This document shows, one piece after another, positions 16,132 through 23,680 of a stretch of DNA of 24,488 nucleotides. The position numbers were made by a program, and so were the translations under genes. Each line of letters starts with the position of its first letter. Position 1 is the first letter of the stretch. Source of the DNA: Phycisphaerales bacterium UBA1845 (lineage in GTDB: Bacteria; Planctomycetota; Phycisphaerae; UBA1845); assembly GCA_002338715.1 (NCBI GenBank), contig DDIR01000121.1:9863-34350 (forward strand), in the 5' to 3' direction. The notes below the pieces were generated by a model. The model was not told where the DNA came from. It ran no database searches and saw only the letters and a program-made list of their open reading frames with translations.

Positions 16132-16611
16132 ATGGCGTTTATTGATGCCTTTGAGCGCACCCTTGATTCAAAAAATAGAACGCAGATCCCGGCTGACTTT
16201 CGCAATGCCATGGATCCTGCGGTTCACGGTGAGACATTTTACCTCTGTCCGGGTGAGCGGCCCAACACTTTATCGCTGCTCCCCGAAAAGTATTTTGAAG
16301 AGTTGTCGGAGTACCTGCGGACGGACCTGCTGGACGGCGAGGAGGCCGAGTCCTACGAAATCCTGTTCTATTCGATGAGCAGGAAGCTCGACATGGACAA
16401 GCAGGGGCGGGTGGTGCTTCCCGACCGTCAGTTGGCGATGGTCAACATAGGCAAGGAAATCACCTTTGCGGGGGTGAATAAGCGGATCGACATCTGGTCC
16501 ACCGAAGAGTATCGCGCCTATATCCAGGACGAATTCAGTGCCAACTGGCGACGACTCAAGCAGTTTGCCCGAACGGCTCGGTCGAAACGGGCTCGAACGC
16601 CGGAGGAATAA
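16132..16611 (+). CDS. mraZ: MraZ, transcriptional regulator of the dcw cluster
   Basis: The 159-residue protein has the two AbrB-like half-domains of MraZ, each with its DxxxR motif: DSKNRTQIPADFR at 12-24 and DKQGRVVLP at 89-97. MraZ forms rings and binds repeats upstream of its own gene; in E. coli it represses the cluster. ATG 16132 is chosen because GAGGA ends 5 nt upstream and the protein then starts with the family pattern 'F.g.f..tlD.KnR'. The frame is open to 16081, but the extra residues look non-homologous. It is normally followed immediately by rsmH, but here a gap of over 500 bp intervenes. The basic C-terminus (LKQFARTARSKRARTPEE) is a little longer than usual. Confidence 0.95.
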   Translation: MAFIDAFERTLDSKNRTQIPADFRNAMDPAVHGETFYLCPGERPNTLSLLPEKYFEELSEYLRTDLLDGEEAESYEILFYSMSRKLDMDKQGRVVLPDRQLAMVNIGKEITFAGVNKRIDIWSTEEYRAYIQDEFSANWRRLKQFARTARSKRARTPEE

Positions 16612-17145
16612 GGCGATTCGCAAGGAGAGCATCACCCTGCATCGCTCGATCGGGTGTGGGATTGTCAAGGATGACAAAATGCTGGGCGATTATCCGGGTG
16701 CCCTTCCGGATGGTCGGATTTGCCAAGAGCGGGGCAGTTTTTTCGGGTCCAACTCCGTGGCGCGGTCGGTTGGATTCGAGTCGTGGTGGCTTGAGCAGGA
16801 CGCTCGGTCGCTGCAAGCATGCGACGCACGAGGCGTCGTTCGGAAATTTGTGTAGTCCGCTTTGGAAGCAGAAGGATTCTGCCGTGGCGGGCGCTGTCGG
16901 TTGGATTGATGGAATCAGGCTTGGGATCTTGATGCGTTGCTTCGGTAATTGCATCGCTTGGACAAACGGTTCGGCGCGGTCCAGGTATTTAGAGATTTCA
17001 ACACCCTCCGCATTCTCAATTGGCAGACTGGGATCGTGTGTTGCTAAGGATGGCAACGGCACGCCCGGGCACACCCTTTTCGGCGGTGGAAGATCAACCG
17101 CCAGGAAACTGGTGCCGCGTTGTTGGCAACCAGTCGCAGGAGCCA
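16612..17145 (+). other. 534-bp stretch between mraZ and rsmH with no recognised gene
   Basis: No frame here resembles a known protein. One frame (GTG 16656 to TGA 17153, 165 codons) ends 8 nt inside the rsmH start. It is rich in Trp, Cys and Arg and uses AGG/AGA codons, unlike the neighbours, so I do not call it. Three short perfect hairpins occur: 16692-16711 (6-bp arms), 16822-16838 (6 bp) and 16868-16882 (6 bp). An AAGGAG at about 16620-16625 has no start codon at the right distance. RNase P RNA, often found near mraZ in other bacteria, was looked for and its conserved GAGGAAAGTCC core is absent. The stretch may be a long leader, a small RNA, or a decayed gene. Confidence 0.4.
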
Positions 17146-18084
17146 GTGGTTGATGAAGTAGAACAACATCTAGCCGTCTTGCCCGACGAGGTGGGTTCGA
17201 TGTTGGCCATTGAACCTGGGGCGTGCGTGGTGGATTGCACGCTGGGGCTCGCGGGGCACGCGAAGATGTTGGCCAGTGCGGCGGGTCCGGATGGCATGGT
17301 CATCGGGCTGGATGTCGACCCGGACAATCTGGCGATTGCGTCGCAGCGAATGGAAGATAGCGGCTGCCCCCATCGGTTGGTGCGGTCCAATTTCGATCAG
17401 CTTGATGAAGTCTTGAAGGATTTGGGGATTGGTGGGGTTGATGCAGTCCTTGCGGATCTTGGCGTCAGTTCCAATCAAATCAGCGAACCACGTTTTGGAT
17501 TGAGTTTTCAGGTGGATGCTCCGCTGGACATGCGCCTGGACGATCGGCTTGCGGATACGGCAGCCGACCTGGTTAATCGGTTGGGCGAAACCGAGTTGGC
17601 CAACCTGATATACGAGTTTGGACAGGAGCGGTTCAGCCGACGGATCGCGAAGCTCATTTGCCGTGAGCGTCGATCGTCGCGAATCGTGCGGACGGGGCAG
17701 CTTGTCGATCTGATCGGACGGGCGCTGCATGTCGATCCGAACTCACGTCGATCCAAAATTCACCCAGCCACCCGAACCTTTCAAGCGCTGCGTATCGCGG
17801 TCAACGATGAACTTGGCGCGCTCAAGCGATTGTTGGACATGGCACCATCGATCTTGAACGAAGGCGGCCGAATCGCGATCATTTCGTTTCACAGTTTGGA
17901 AGATGGGATCGTCAAGCGAAGTTTTCGAGCCCATCGAACTGATGGAATTTACGACATTTTGACGAAAAAGCCTTTGGTTGCAGGTTCTGCTGAAAGACGG
18001 GCCAACCCGCGTTCGCGAAGTGCGAAGCTTCGGGTGGCGAAGCGAACGGCCAAGGTGCTCGACGTTGGCGGTGACGGGCGCTAG
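17146..18084 (+). CDS. rsmH: 16S rRNA (cytosine(1402)-N(4))-methyltransferase
   Basis: RsmH (MraW) methylates N4 of C1402 in the 16S rRNA decoding centre using S-adenosylmethionine. The family motifs are in order: VVDCTLGLAGHAK (28-40, the SAM loop), DLGVSSNQ (104-111), GLSFQVDAPLDMR (118-130), HPATRTFQALRIAVN (206-220), ISFHSLED (246-253) and NPRSRSAKLR (287-296). The start is uncertain. GTG 17146 gives 312 residues, against 313 for E. coli, and begins just before the conserved 'h.pVL..EV' segment; its AGGAG (17138-17142) is only 3 nt away. TTG 17020 and ATG 17050 would add up to 42 residues without similarity or a good ribosome binding site. The stop codon lies in a small tandem duplication. 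Confidence 0.92.
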   Translation: MVDEVEQHLAVLPDEVGSMLAIEPGACVVDCTLGLAGHAKMLASAAGPDGMVIGLDVDPDNLAIASQRMEDSGCPHRLVRSNFDQLDEVLKDLGIGGVDAVLADLGVSSNQISEPRFGLSFQVDAPLDMRLDDRLADTAADLVNRLGETELANLIYEFGQERFSRRIAKLICRERRSSRIVRTGQLVDLIGRALHVDPNSRRSKIHPATRTFQALRIAVNDELGALKRLLDMAPSILNEGGRIAIISFHSLEDGIVKRSFRAHRTDGIYDILTKKPLVAGSAERRANPRSRSAKLRVAKRTAKVLDVGGDGR

Positions 18085-18124
18085 AACAAAAAGGGCGACT
18101 GGCGCTAGAACAAGAAGAGTGCGA
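18077..18124 (+). repeat. Two-copy 24-bp imperfect tandem duplication at the rsmH stop
   Basis: GGCGCTAGAACAA occurs at 18077-18089 and again at 18101-18113, with similar A/G-rich bases after each. The duplicated unit carries the TAG stop of rsmH (18082-18084). It probably arose by slippage; no function is apparent. Confidence 0.55.
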
Positions 18125-18241
18125 TCAATCAGAAACCCGCGAAGGTCGGGTCGATGACTTTTGCGGTTCTGCAGAATTAAACGAACAATAACTGCGGCGG
18201 CGGTTTGGAGTGGCTGACGCATGAATGACGGGAGTCGAAGT

Positions 18242-19840
18242 ATGGGTAAGGAGACGAAGGTCGGCCTCCTTGTTGGGATGTGCTTCATCGTCTGTTGCGC
18301 GATTGTCCTTTCACACCATGGCCGGCGTCGCGCCGAAGCCCAGGATCTTTCGGTGACCAACGCCGAACGGTCGCGAAAAGCCCCGTTGCTTCTGGATCGA
18401 AATGCCAGTGCGGAACGCGCGACCAAGCGGATCGCCCCGAGCCGCACCACCCGTCCGAACACCCGAAACAACCGGGCCGACCAGCCCGACCAATTCGACG
18501 ATGAACCGGTGGTCGATGACCGGGTCCACGGCGATCAGGAGACGCAACTGGCGGACAGCCGTTCTTCTGGAGATGGCCGCTGGGAGACGCCAACGCGCGA
18601 GTCGCAGTCGGTGCGCTACGGATTCGAATCGGAAGGCGAAAGGTCATCCAAAAATAGGACATCGCAGGATCGCGATGCCGCCAGTCGGCCCAGCAGCCGA
18701 TCGTCAGAACCTTTCATACACCGCGGTCCTCCCATTCCCGATGTGGTTGCGCCCAAGACTTCGCGAATGAACGAGCGCGACGACGAGCTGGTCGTATTGG
18801 ACGATGCCTCGCAGGATTCGGAACCGCTCGTCGCAAACATGCCCTCGGGCGACAACTCGGGTTTCAATCGGCGCACGCTGACGTCGACCCCAAGTCCTGC
18901 ACCAAAAAGCCGGCGCGAATCGCGCAGTGACTCCGGCGCGTCCCACTCGGCTCCAACGCGTACGGAAAGCGACGCCACCAACCAGATTCGGGCTGAGATG
19001 GAGCGGGCGGCTGCTCGAAACGCGGCGCGTGATGAAGCCGAAAGCAACTCTGGGCGTTCAAACGAAGCACATCCCCAGTTGGGAAATCGCCCGGCAGGTC
19101 GAGCGGCGATGGATCGGCACGTTGTGCAGGAAGGTGAAAACCTGTCGCGGATTGCGGAACAGTACTATGGATCGAGCGCGCCAGCGATTCTCGACGCGAT
19201 CGTTCAGGCCAATCGCGACACCATGTCGGGCCCGAATCATATCGTCGCAGGGCGTGAACTGCTGCTTCCGGAAATCGCCGGAATCGATGCGATTCGTCAT
19301 GCAGAATCGCCAGACGATGAAGAATCGCAAGTTGGTCGCGATGTAGACGCCGATCGCGAACGTCCCGCCCAGTCGAAAATCGCCGCGGAATACGAAGTTC
19401 AGCCGGGCGATCTGCTTTCGCGGGTGGTGTCGCGGCATTACGGCAACTCGTCGCAACGAATCATTGACGAAGTTTACCGGGCGAACATGGATCGCATGAA
19501 AAGCCCCGACAATCTGGTGGCTGGCACTGTCATCGTTCTACCCGAAATCGACAACATTCAGCCGAAGCAGGTTGGTCAAAGCCAAAAGGCTCACGACGAA
19601 CCGGTCGCCAGAACCGCAAGCGATGAAGAAGCGTTCCAGTGGTACGTGGTTCAAAAGGGCGACACCTACTCGACCATCGCAGCCGCCCAGATGGGATCGT
19701 CGAAGCGCTGGAGAGAGCTGGCTGACTTCAACAAAACGGTATTCAAAGACGCGACGCAGATTCGCCACGGCGTTCGCATCCGCATCCCCACGGGGAGTTC
19801 ATCGAGCCGCGAGTCCGATTCCAACCGCAGGGGGCGCTGA
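18242..19840 (+). CDS. Membrane-anchored protein with three LysM domains
   Basis: The 532-residue protein has one N-terminal hydrophobic helix (about 6-24). A long low-complexity stretch (about 25-290) rich in Arg, Ser, Asp, Glu and Pro follows, likely disordered. Three LysM domains come last, at about 293-344 (HVVQEGENLSRIAEQYYG), 384-435 (YEVQPGDLLSRVVSRHYG) and 467-516 (YVVQKGDTYSTIA). LysM binds GlcNAc-containing glycans such as peptidoglycan. The helix and linker would place the LysM domains in the periplasm. It overlaps the ftsL start by one base and sits in the division cluster, so a septal or wall-anchoring role is a fair inference. ATG 18242 has GGGAG 7 nt upstream; ATG 18221, with GGAG 10 nt upstream, is a real alternative. 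No catalytic domain is seen. Confidence 0.85.
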   Translation: MGKETKVGLLVGMCFIVCCAIVLSHHGRRRAEAQDLSVTNAERSRKAPLLLDRNASAERATKRIAPSRTTRPNTRNNRADQPDQFDDEPVVDDRVHGDQETQLADSRSSGDGRWETPTRESQSVRYGFESEGERSSKNRTSQDRDAASRPSSRSSEPFIHRGPPIPDVVAPKTSRMNERDDELVVLDDASQDSEPLVANMPSGDNSGFNRRTLTSTPSPAPKSRRESRSDSGASHSAPTRTESDATNQIRAEMERAAARNAARDEAESNSGRSNEAHPQLGNRPAGRAAMDRHVVQEGENLSRIAEQYYGSSAPAILDAIVQANRDTMSGPNHIVAGRELLLPEIAGIDAIRHAESPDDEESQVGRDVDADRERPAQSKIAAEYEVQPGDLLSRVVSRHYGNSSQRIIDEVYRANMDRMKSPDNLVAGTVIVLPEIDNIQPKQVGQSQKAHDEPVARTASDEEAFQWYVVQKGDTYSTIAAAQMGSSKRWRELADFNKTVFKDATQIRHGVRIRIPTGSSSSRESDSNRRGR

Positions 19841-20130
19841 TGACGCCAACGCGCGCCGGAGTCGCATTGCTGCTGGTTGGGATCATCTGCCTGATCGTCG
19901 TGGCGCTGCGGGCTGAGAAGGTTCGCGTCGAAACCCGCATTCAAGCACACACGGCAGAGATTGTTCACTGTCGCCGTCAGGTTTGGTCGTTGCAAATGGA
20001 GATCGCCCGATTGCGCTCGCCGGAGAAAATCCAGCAGCGAATCGAGCGATTCAGCCTCACCGTCGGCGCCGACTTTGATCGTTGGCTTTCGCCGGATACC
20101 GATGAAGCGCTTGCATCCCTGGAAGAGTGA
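19840..20130 (+). CDS. ftsL: FtsL-like division protein
   Basis: The 96-residue bitopic protein has a transmembrane helix at about 7-24 and a heptad-like coiled coil at about 26-58. LRSPEKIQQRIERFSL (58-73) fits the 'L.sp.rie..A...lgm' motif of FtsL/DivIC proteins. FtsL, FtsB and FtsQ form a complex that activates septal FtsWI. The ATG shares one base with the LysM stop (TGATG), and its own stop is 3 nt before ftsI, the usual place of ftsL. FtsL diverges fast, so the call relies on size, topology and position more than on residues; DivIC/FtsB is the alternative name. Confidence 0.78.
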   Translation: MTPTRAGVALLLVGIICLIVVALRAEKVRVETRIQAHTAEIVHCRRQVWSLQMEIARLRSPEKIQQRIERFSLTVGADFDRWLSPDTDEALASLEE

Positions 20131-20133
20131 CCC

Positions 20134-21882
20134 GTGAAAACCAACCGCTCAACTGAATCAAACGTTCAACGTTGGCAGTTGGGGTCTGCAAAGCTCATTT
20201 TCGGCGTTGCGCTGGTTCTGTTTGTCGGGTTGGCTGTCCGACTTGTCTATATCAATACGGTCATGTCCAAGCGATTGTTGGACATCGCCGAATCGCAGCA
20301 ACGAAGTCGTCTGGCGATCGATGCGCGTCGCGGGACGATTCTCGACGTGCGAGGGCGCCTGCTCGCGGGAAGTCGACCGCGCTACAGCGTCTACGCCGAT
20401 CCCGCCATCATCGAACAACCCGACGAAGTCGCCCGCATGCTGGGATCGGTGCTCGAAGTCGACCCGGGCGTGCTCGAAAACGAAATCCGCAGCAGTTCGA
20501 CACCGCGCTTCTGCTGGCTTGAGCGTTTGATTGATGACGCCCAAGCCGACGCGATCCGCTCGATGCACATCTATGGCATCGGGATGCGCAGCGAGTTTGA
20601 GCGCTATTGGCCCATGGATGAGACGGCTGCCCACGTGCTGGGGTTTGTTGGGGCTGATGGACACGGACTCGGCGGGTTGGAGATGCGCTTCGACGAGCAC
20701 CTTTCGGGTAAGCCCGGATATCGAACGACGCTGCGCGACGCAAGGCGCCGGGCGATCGGTGGCGAGGCCAGTCGGATCGTCGCCCCGCAGGATGGCGGGC
20801 ATCTGGTTCTGACGATCGACAGCGTCATTCAGCACATCGTCGAAAAGCGGCTTGCAGAACAGGTCGAACAATACAACGCCGAGAACGGGATCGCGATCGT
20901 GATGAACCCGCGCACCGGCGAGATCCTCGCGATGGCCTGCGTACCGACCTTCAACCCGAACCATTACAACGATTTTGCGGTTTCGCTGCGGCGCAATCGC
21001 GTTGTCACCGATCCGGTCGAACCGGGCAGCGTGTTCAAACCGTTCATCGCGGCAGTTGCGCTGGAGCAGGGGTTCGTCGGACCGCGCGAGTTGATCGATT
21101 GCCACAACGGACTGTACAACTTCGACGGTCGGTTGATGAACGATTCGAGTCCGCATGGCGAAATGAACATCCGCGACATCATCGCCTACAGCAGCAACAT
21201 CGGGATGGGCATCATTGGCACGCGGATGGGCGACGAAGCGCTTTATGCGGCTGTCAAACGGTTTGGCTTCGGTACGAAAACGCAGATCGGCATCGCCGGT
21301 GAAAGTGGCGGGATCGTTTACGACACCGATCGCTGGTCGAGCTACTCGAAAACGTCGGTGCCGATGGGGCAGGAATTGGCGATTACACCGATTCAACTGG
21401 TGACGGCGTTTTCGTCGTTTTTCAACGGGGGATACCTGCTTCGACCGCGCCTGGTCCGTTCACAATTGCGGGCGGACTTCACAACGGAAGAGTCGTTCGT
21501 CGAGCCCGAGATCATTCGTCGCGTGGTGCCCGAGGACATCGCCCACTACATGGCCACCCAGGCACTGCCGGCAGTGGTGGCGAGACACCGCCCCGAACTG
21601 GATGTCGCCGAGTACCCGACCGCAGGCAAAACTGGTACGGCTCAGGTGCCGCATTCAGACAAAGGCGGGTATGAGCACAACGCCTATCTCAGTTCGTTCA
21701 TTGCCGGTGCACCGTACGACGATCCGCAGATCGTTGTTCTGGTGATGATTCGCAAACCGGAATACGCGCTCGGTCACCTGGGTTACGAGGTGGCCGGACC
21801 GGCTGTCCGCGACATCACACGCTCGACCCTGCAATACCTGCAAGTTCCGCCAGCCAACACACAAGCGAGCGCGATGCCATAA
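20134..21882 (+). CDS. ftsI: Penicillin-binding protein 3-like septal transpeptidase
   Basis: FtsI cross-links septal peptidoglycan with FtsW. The 582-residue protein (E. coli FtsI is 588) has a basic cytoplasmic start, a membrane helix at about 20-40, and a PBP-dimer domain from about 60 (RRGTILDVRGRLLA). The transpeptidase domain follows. Its three active-site motifs are intact: SVFK (Ser299-Lys302), SSN (353-355) and KTG (499-501, in GKTGTAQ). There is no PASTA domain. The start is a GTG 3 nt after the ftsL stop, with GGAAGAG 6 nt upstream. A Spo0D-type sporulation PBP is the alternative class, but position supports FtsI. Confidence 0.93.
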   Translation: MKTNRSTESNVQRWQLGSAKLIFGVALVLFVGLAVRLVYINTVMSKRLLDIAESQQRSRLAIDARRGTILDVRGRLLAGSRPRYSVYADPAIIEQPDEVARMLGSVLEVDPGVLENEIRSSSTPRFCWLERLIDDAQADAIRSMHIYGIGMRSEFERYWPMDETAAHVLGFVGADGHGLGGLEMRFDEHLSGKPGYRTTLRDARRRAIGGEASRIVAPQDGGHLVLTIDSVIQHIVEKRLAEQVEQYNAENGIAIVMNPRTGEILAMACVPTFNPNHYNDFAVSLRRNRVVTDPVEPGSVFKPFIAAVALEQGFVGPRELIDCHNGLYNFDGRLMNDSSPHGEMNIRDIIAYSSNIGMGIIGTRMGDEALYAAVKRFGFGTKTQIGIAGESGGIVYDTDRWSSYSKTSVPMGQELAITPIQLVTAFSSFFNGGYLLRPRLVRSQLRADFTTEESFVEPEIIRRVVPEDIAHYMATQALPAVVARHRPELDVAEYPTAGKTGTAQVPHSDKGGYEHNAYLSSFIAGAPYDDPQIVVLVMIRKPEYALGHLGYEVAGPAVRDITRSTLQYLQVPPANTQASAMP

Positions 21883-21935
21883 CGCGCGACGTTAAGTCGC
21901 ATGTGAAAACTTTTCATTCACAACCGCGTCAAGTT

Positions 21936-21981
21936 GGCTCAATTGGACTTGGTTGAGCCTGTCGTTTGGCGTACACTTAAT
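21936..21981 (+). promoter_or_regulatory. Candidate murE promoter overlapped by an inverted repeat
   Basis: TTGAGC (21953-21958) and CTTAAT (21976-21981) have a 17-bp spacer, about 100 nt before murE. An inverted repeat GGCTCAA (21936-21942)/TTGAGCC (21953-21959) puts its right arm on the -35. It could be an operator, or the hairpin could slow read-through from ftsI. The 199-bp gap breaks an otherwise tight cluster, which fits a separate promoter here. Confidence 0.4.
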
Positions 21982-22081
21982 AGCATTGACGGATCGCTTT
22001 TTCGCACGGTCCTCGGCGGGTGGTTGTTTGTTTTGATCACGTCCGCTTGAGACTGCTGCGCTGGTTCAAGGAAGGACCACC

Positions 22082-23680
22082 ATGGCTGCCAGCCACCCGC
22101 ATTCAGAGTCCAACGCGCGCCCCGACCAGGCGCAAACCGCTTGGACAATTCCTTCCCTGCTGATATCAGCCGGTGTGATCGCTACGGCTGACGTTTCTGA
22201 TGCGCTTGTAAACACGTCAATCGACCGCCTGACGGTGGATTCGCGCGATGCCGGTGTCGGGGCGTGCTTTGTGGCGATCGCGGGCACGCAGACCGATGGA
22301 CATCGCTACGTTTCGCAGGCACTTGATCAAGGTGCGTCAGCCGTCATCGTTGAAAAGGGACGGTGCAAAGTTTGCGACGAGCGGATCATTGAAGTCGCGG
22401 ATACGCATGAGGCGATTGCCAAGTTGGCAGCGACGTTCTTTGGGATCGACCGCCTGCAACGGGAGGGGAAGCTCGGCCTCATCGGTGTGACCGGCACGAA
22501 CGGCAAGACGACCGTCGTGTCGCTGATCACGTCGATTCTTCGAGCGGCTGGCGTTAAGGCGAGTTCATTGGGGACGATTGGTCTGGATGTGCCAGGTGGT
22601 GTCACTGGCGCATCGACGACGGTGATCTCCGGCATGACGACGCCGCCGCCGATTGAACTGTGCGCGGCGCTGGCGAGTGCCGCCCGCGCGGGGGCTCGAT
22701 GTGTGGCAATGGAAGTGTCAAGTCATGCGCTCGATCAACGGCGGACCGCGGGGCTGCGGTTTGATGTGGCTGTGTTTACAAACCTGACGCAGGATCATCT
22801 CGACTATCACGGCGACATGGATGGGTACGCAGCCGCCAAGCGCCGTTTGTTTGATGGATTGGATATCGACGCGACGGCTGTCGCGAATGCCGACGATGCC
22901 CGCTCGCTGTTTATGATCACAAATTGCACCGAGCCGACCATCGCGTTTTCGTTGGACAATGTGTTTGCCGATGTCCGATCCGAGAATCTGCAAATGGGAG
23001 CGAGTGGTTCGACGTTTGACTTGCACATCAAAGAGGAATGCGTCGCGGTAAAGAGTCGCCTGATTGGAAAGCACAACGTCAGCAACATGTTGGCTGCGAT
23101 CTCTGCCGCCTACGCCTGGGGCGTTGATTGCTCAGCGATCGCCAAGGGCGTCGCGTCGATCGAATGCGTGCCAGGCCGCCTTGAGCGCGTGGCATGCGAG
23201 AGTCCCGGTGCGGTGTTTGTGGACTATGCCCACACGCCCGATGCCTTGGAAAATGTGCTGCGGGTGGTGCGCGACGTGACCCGCGGGCGATTGATTTGCG
23301 TGTTTGGTTGCGGTGGTGATCGGGACAAGAGCAAACGCGCACCGATGGGGCGGGCTGTGGCTGCGATTGCTGACGTTGGCATTCTCACCAGCGACAACCC
23401 ACGCCACGAAGATCCGCAAGCGATTATCAATGACGTGCTGGTTGGTTTTGAAGGCAGCGGAAAATGTCAGCGCATTGTGCAGATTGATCGGCGGGCGGCG
23501 ATTTATAAGGCGATCGCCCTGGCCGGTGAGGACGACACGGTTTTGATCGCGGGCAAGGGGCACGAAGACTATCAGATCATCGGCGACAAGCGATTTCAGT
23601 TTGACGATCGCCAAGTCGCGATTGAGGCGGCATTGCAAACGACCGTGGAGGCCGTGCAAAAGATCGAGGTGCCCGCATGA
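22082..23680 (+). CDS. murE: UDP-MurNAc-L-Ala-D-Glu:meso-diaminopimelate ligase
   Basis: MurE adds the third amino acid to the peptidoglycan stem peptide in the cytoplasm. The 532-residue product has the N-terminal UDP-binding domain (TVDSRDAGVGACFVAIAG near 51-68) and the ATP loop GVTGTNGKTT (135-144). It also has NLTQDHLDYHGDM (234-246), the lysine expected to be carbamylated (Lys253 in YAAAKRRLF), and the C-terminal domain. DNPRHEDP (438-445) is the DNPR motif that selects meso-diaminopimelate rather than lysine, so the wall is predicted to be DAP-type. AAGGAAGG lies 6 nt before the ATG. It is about 35 residues longer than E. coli MurE, mostly at the N-terminus. It overlaps murF by 4 nt. 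Confidence 0.96.
   Translation: MAASHPHSESNARPDQAQTAWTIPSLLISAGVIATADVSDALVNTSIDRLTVDSRDAGVGACFVAIAGTQTDGHRYVSQALDQGASAVIVEKGRCKVCDERIIEVADTHEAIAKLAATFFGIDRLQREGKLGLIGVTGTNGKTTVVSLITSILRAAGVKASSLGTIGLDVPGGVTGASTTVISGMTTPPPIELCAALASAARAGARCVAMEVSSHALDQRRTAGLRFDVAVFTNLTQDHLDYHGDMDGYAAAKRRLFDGLDIDATAVANADDARSLFMITNCTEPTIAFSLDNVFADVRSENLQMGASGSTFDLHIKEECVAVKSRLIGKHNVSNMLAAISAAYAWGVDCSAIAKGVASIECVPGRLERVACESPGAVFVDYAHTPDALENVLRVVRDVTRGRLICVFGCGGDRDKSKRAPMGRAVAAIADVGILTSDNPRHEDPQAIINDVLVGFEGSGKCQRIVQIDRRAAIYKAIALAGEDDTVLIAGKGHEDYQIIGDKRFQFDDRQVAIEAALQTTVEAVQKIEVPA

Noticed and set aside
16612..17145. Possible RNase P RNA gene near mraZ
   Set aside because: The conserved GAGGAAAGTCC core and matching 3' elements are absent.
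16656..17153. 165-codon frame between mraZ and rsmH
   Set aside because: No good start site, odd composition (many Trp, Cys, Arg), and codon use unlike the neighbours; its end overlapping rsmH is suggestive but not enough.
20158..21396. 412-codon minus-strand frame across ftsI
   Set aside because: Antisense shadow of a G+C-rich gene that has all three transpeptidase motifs on the plus strand.
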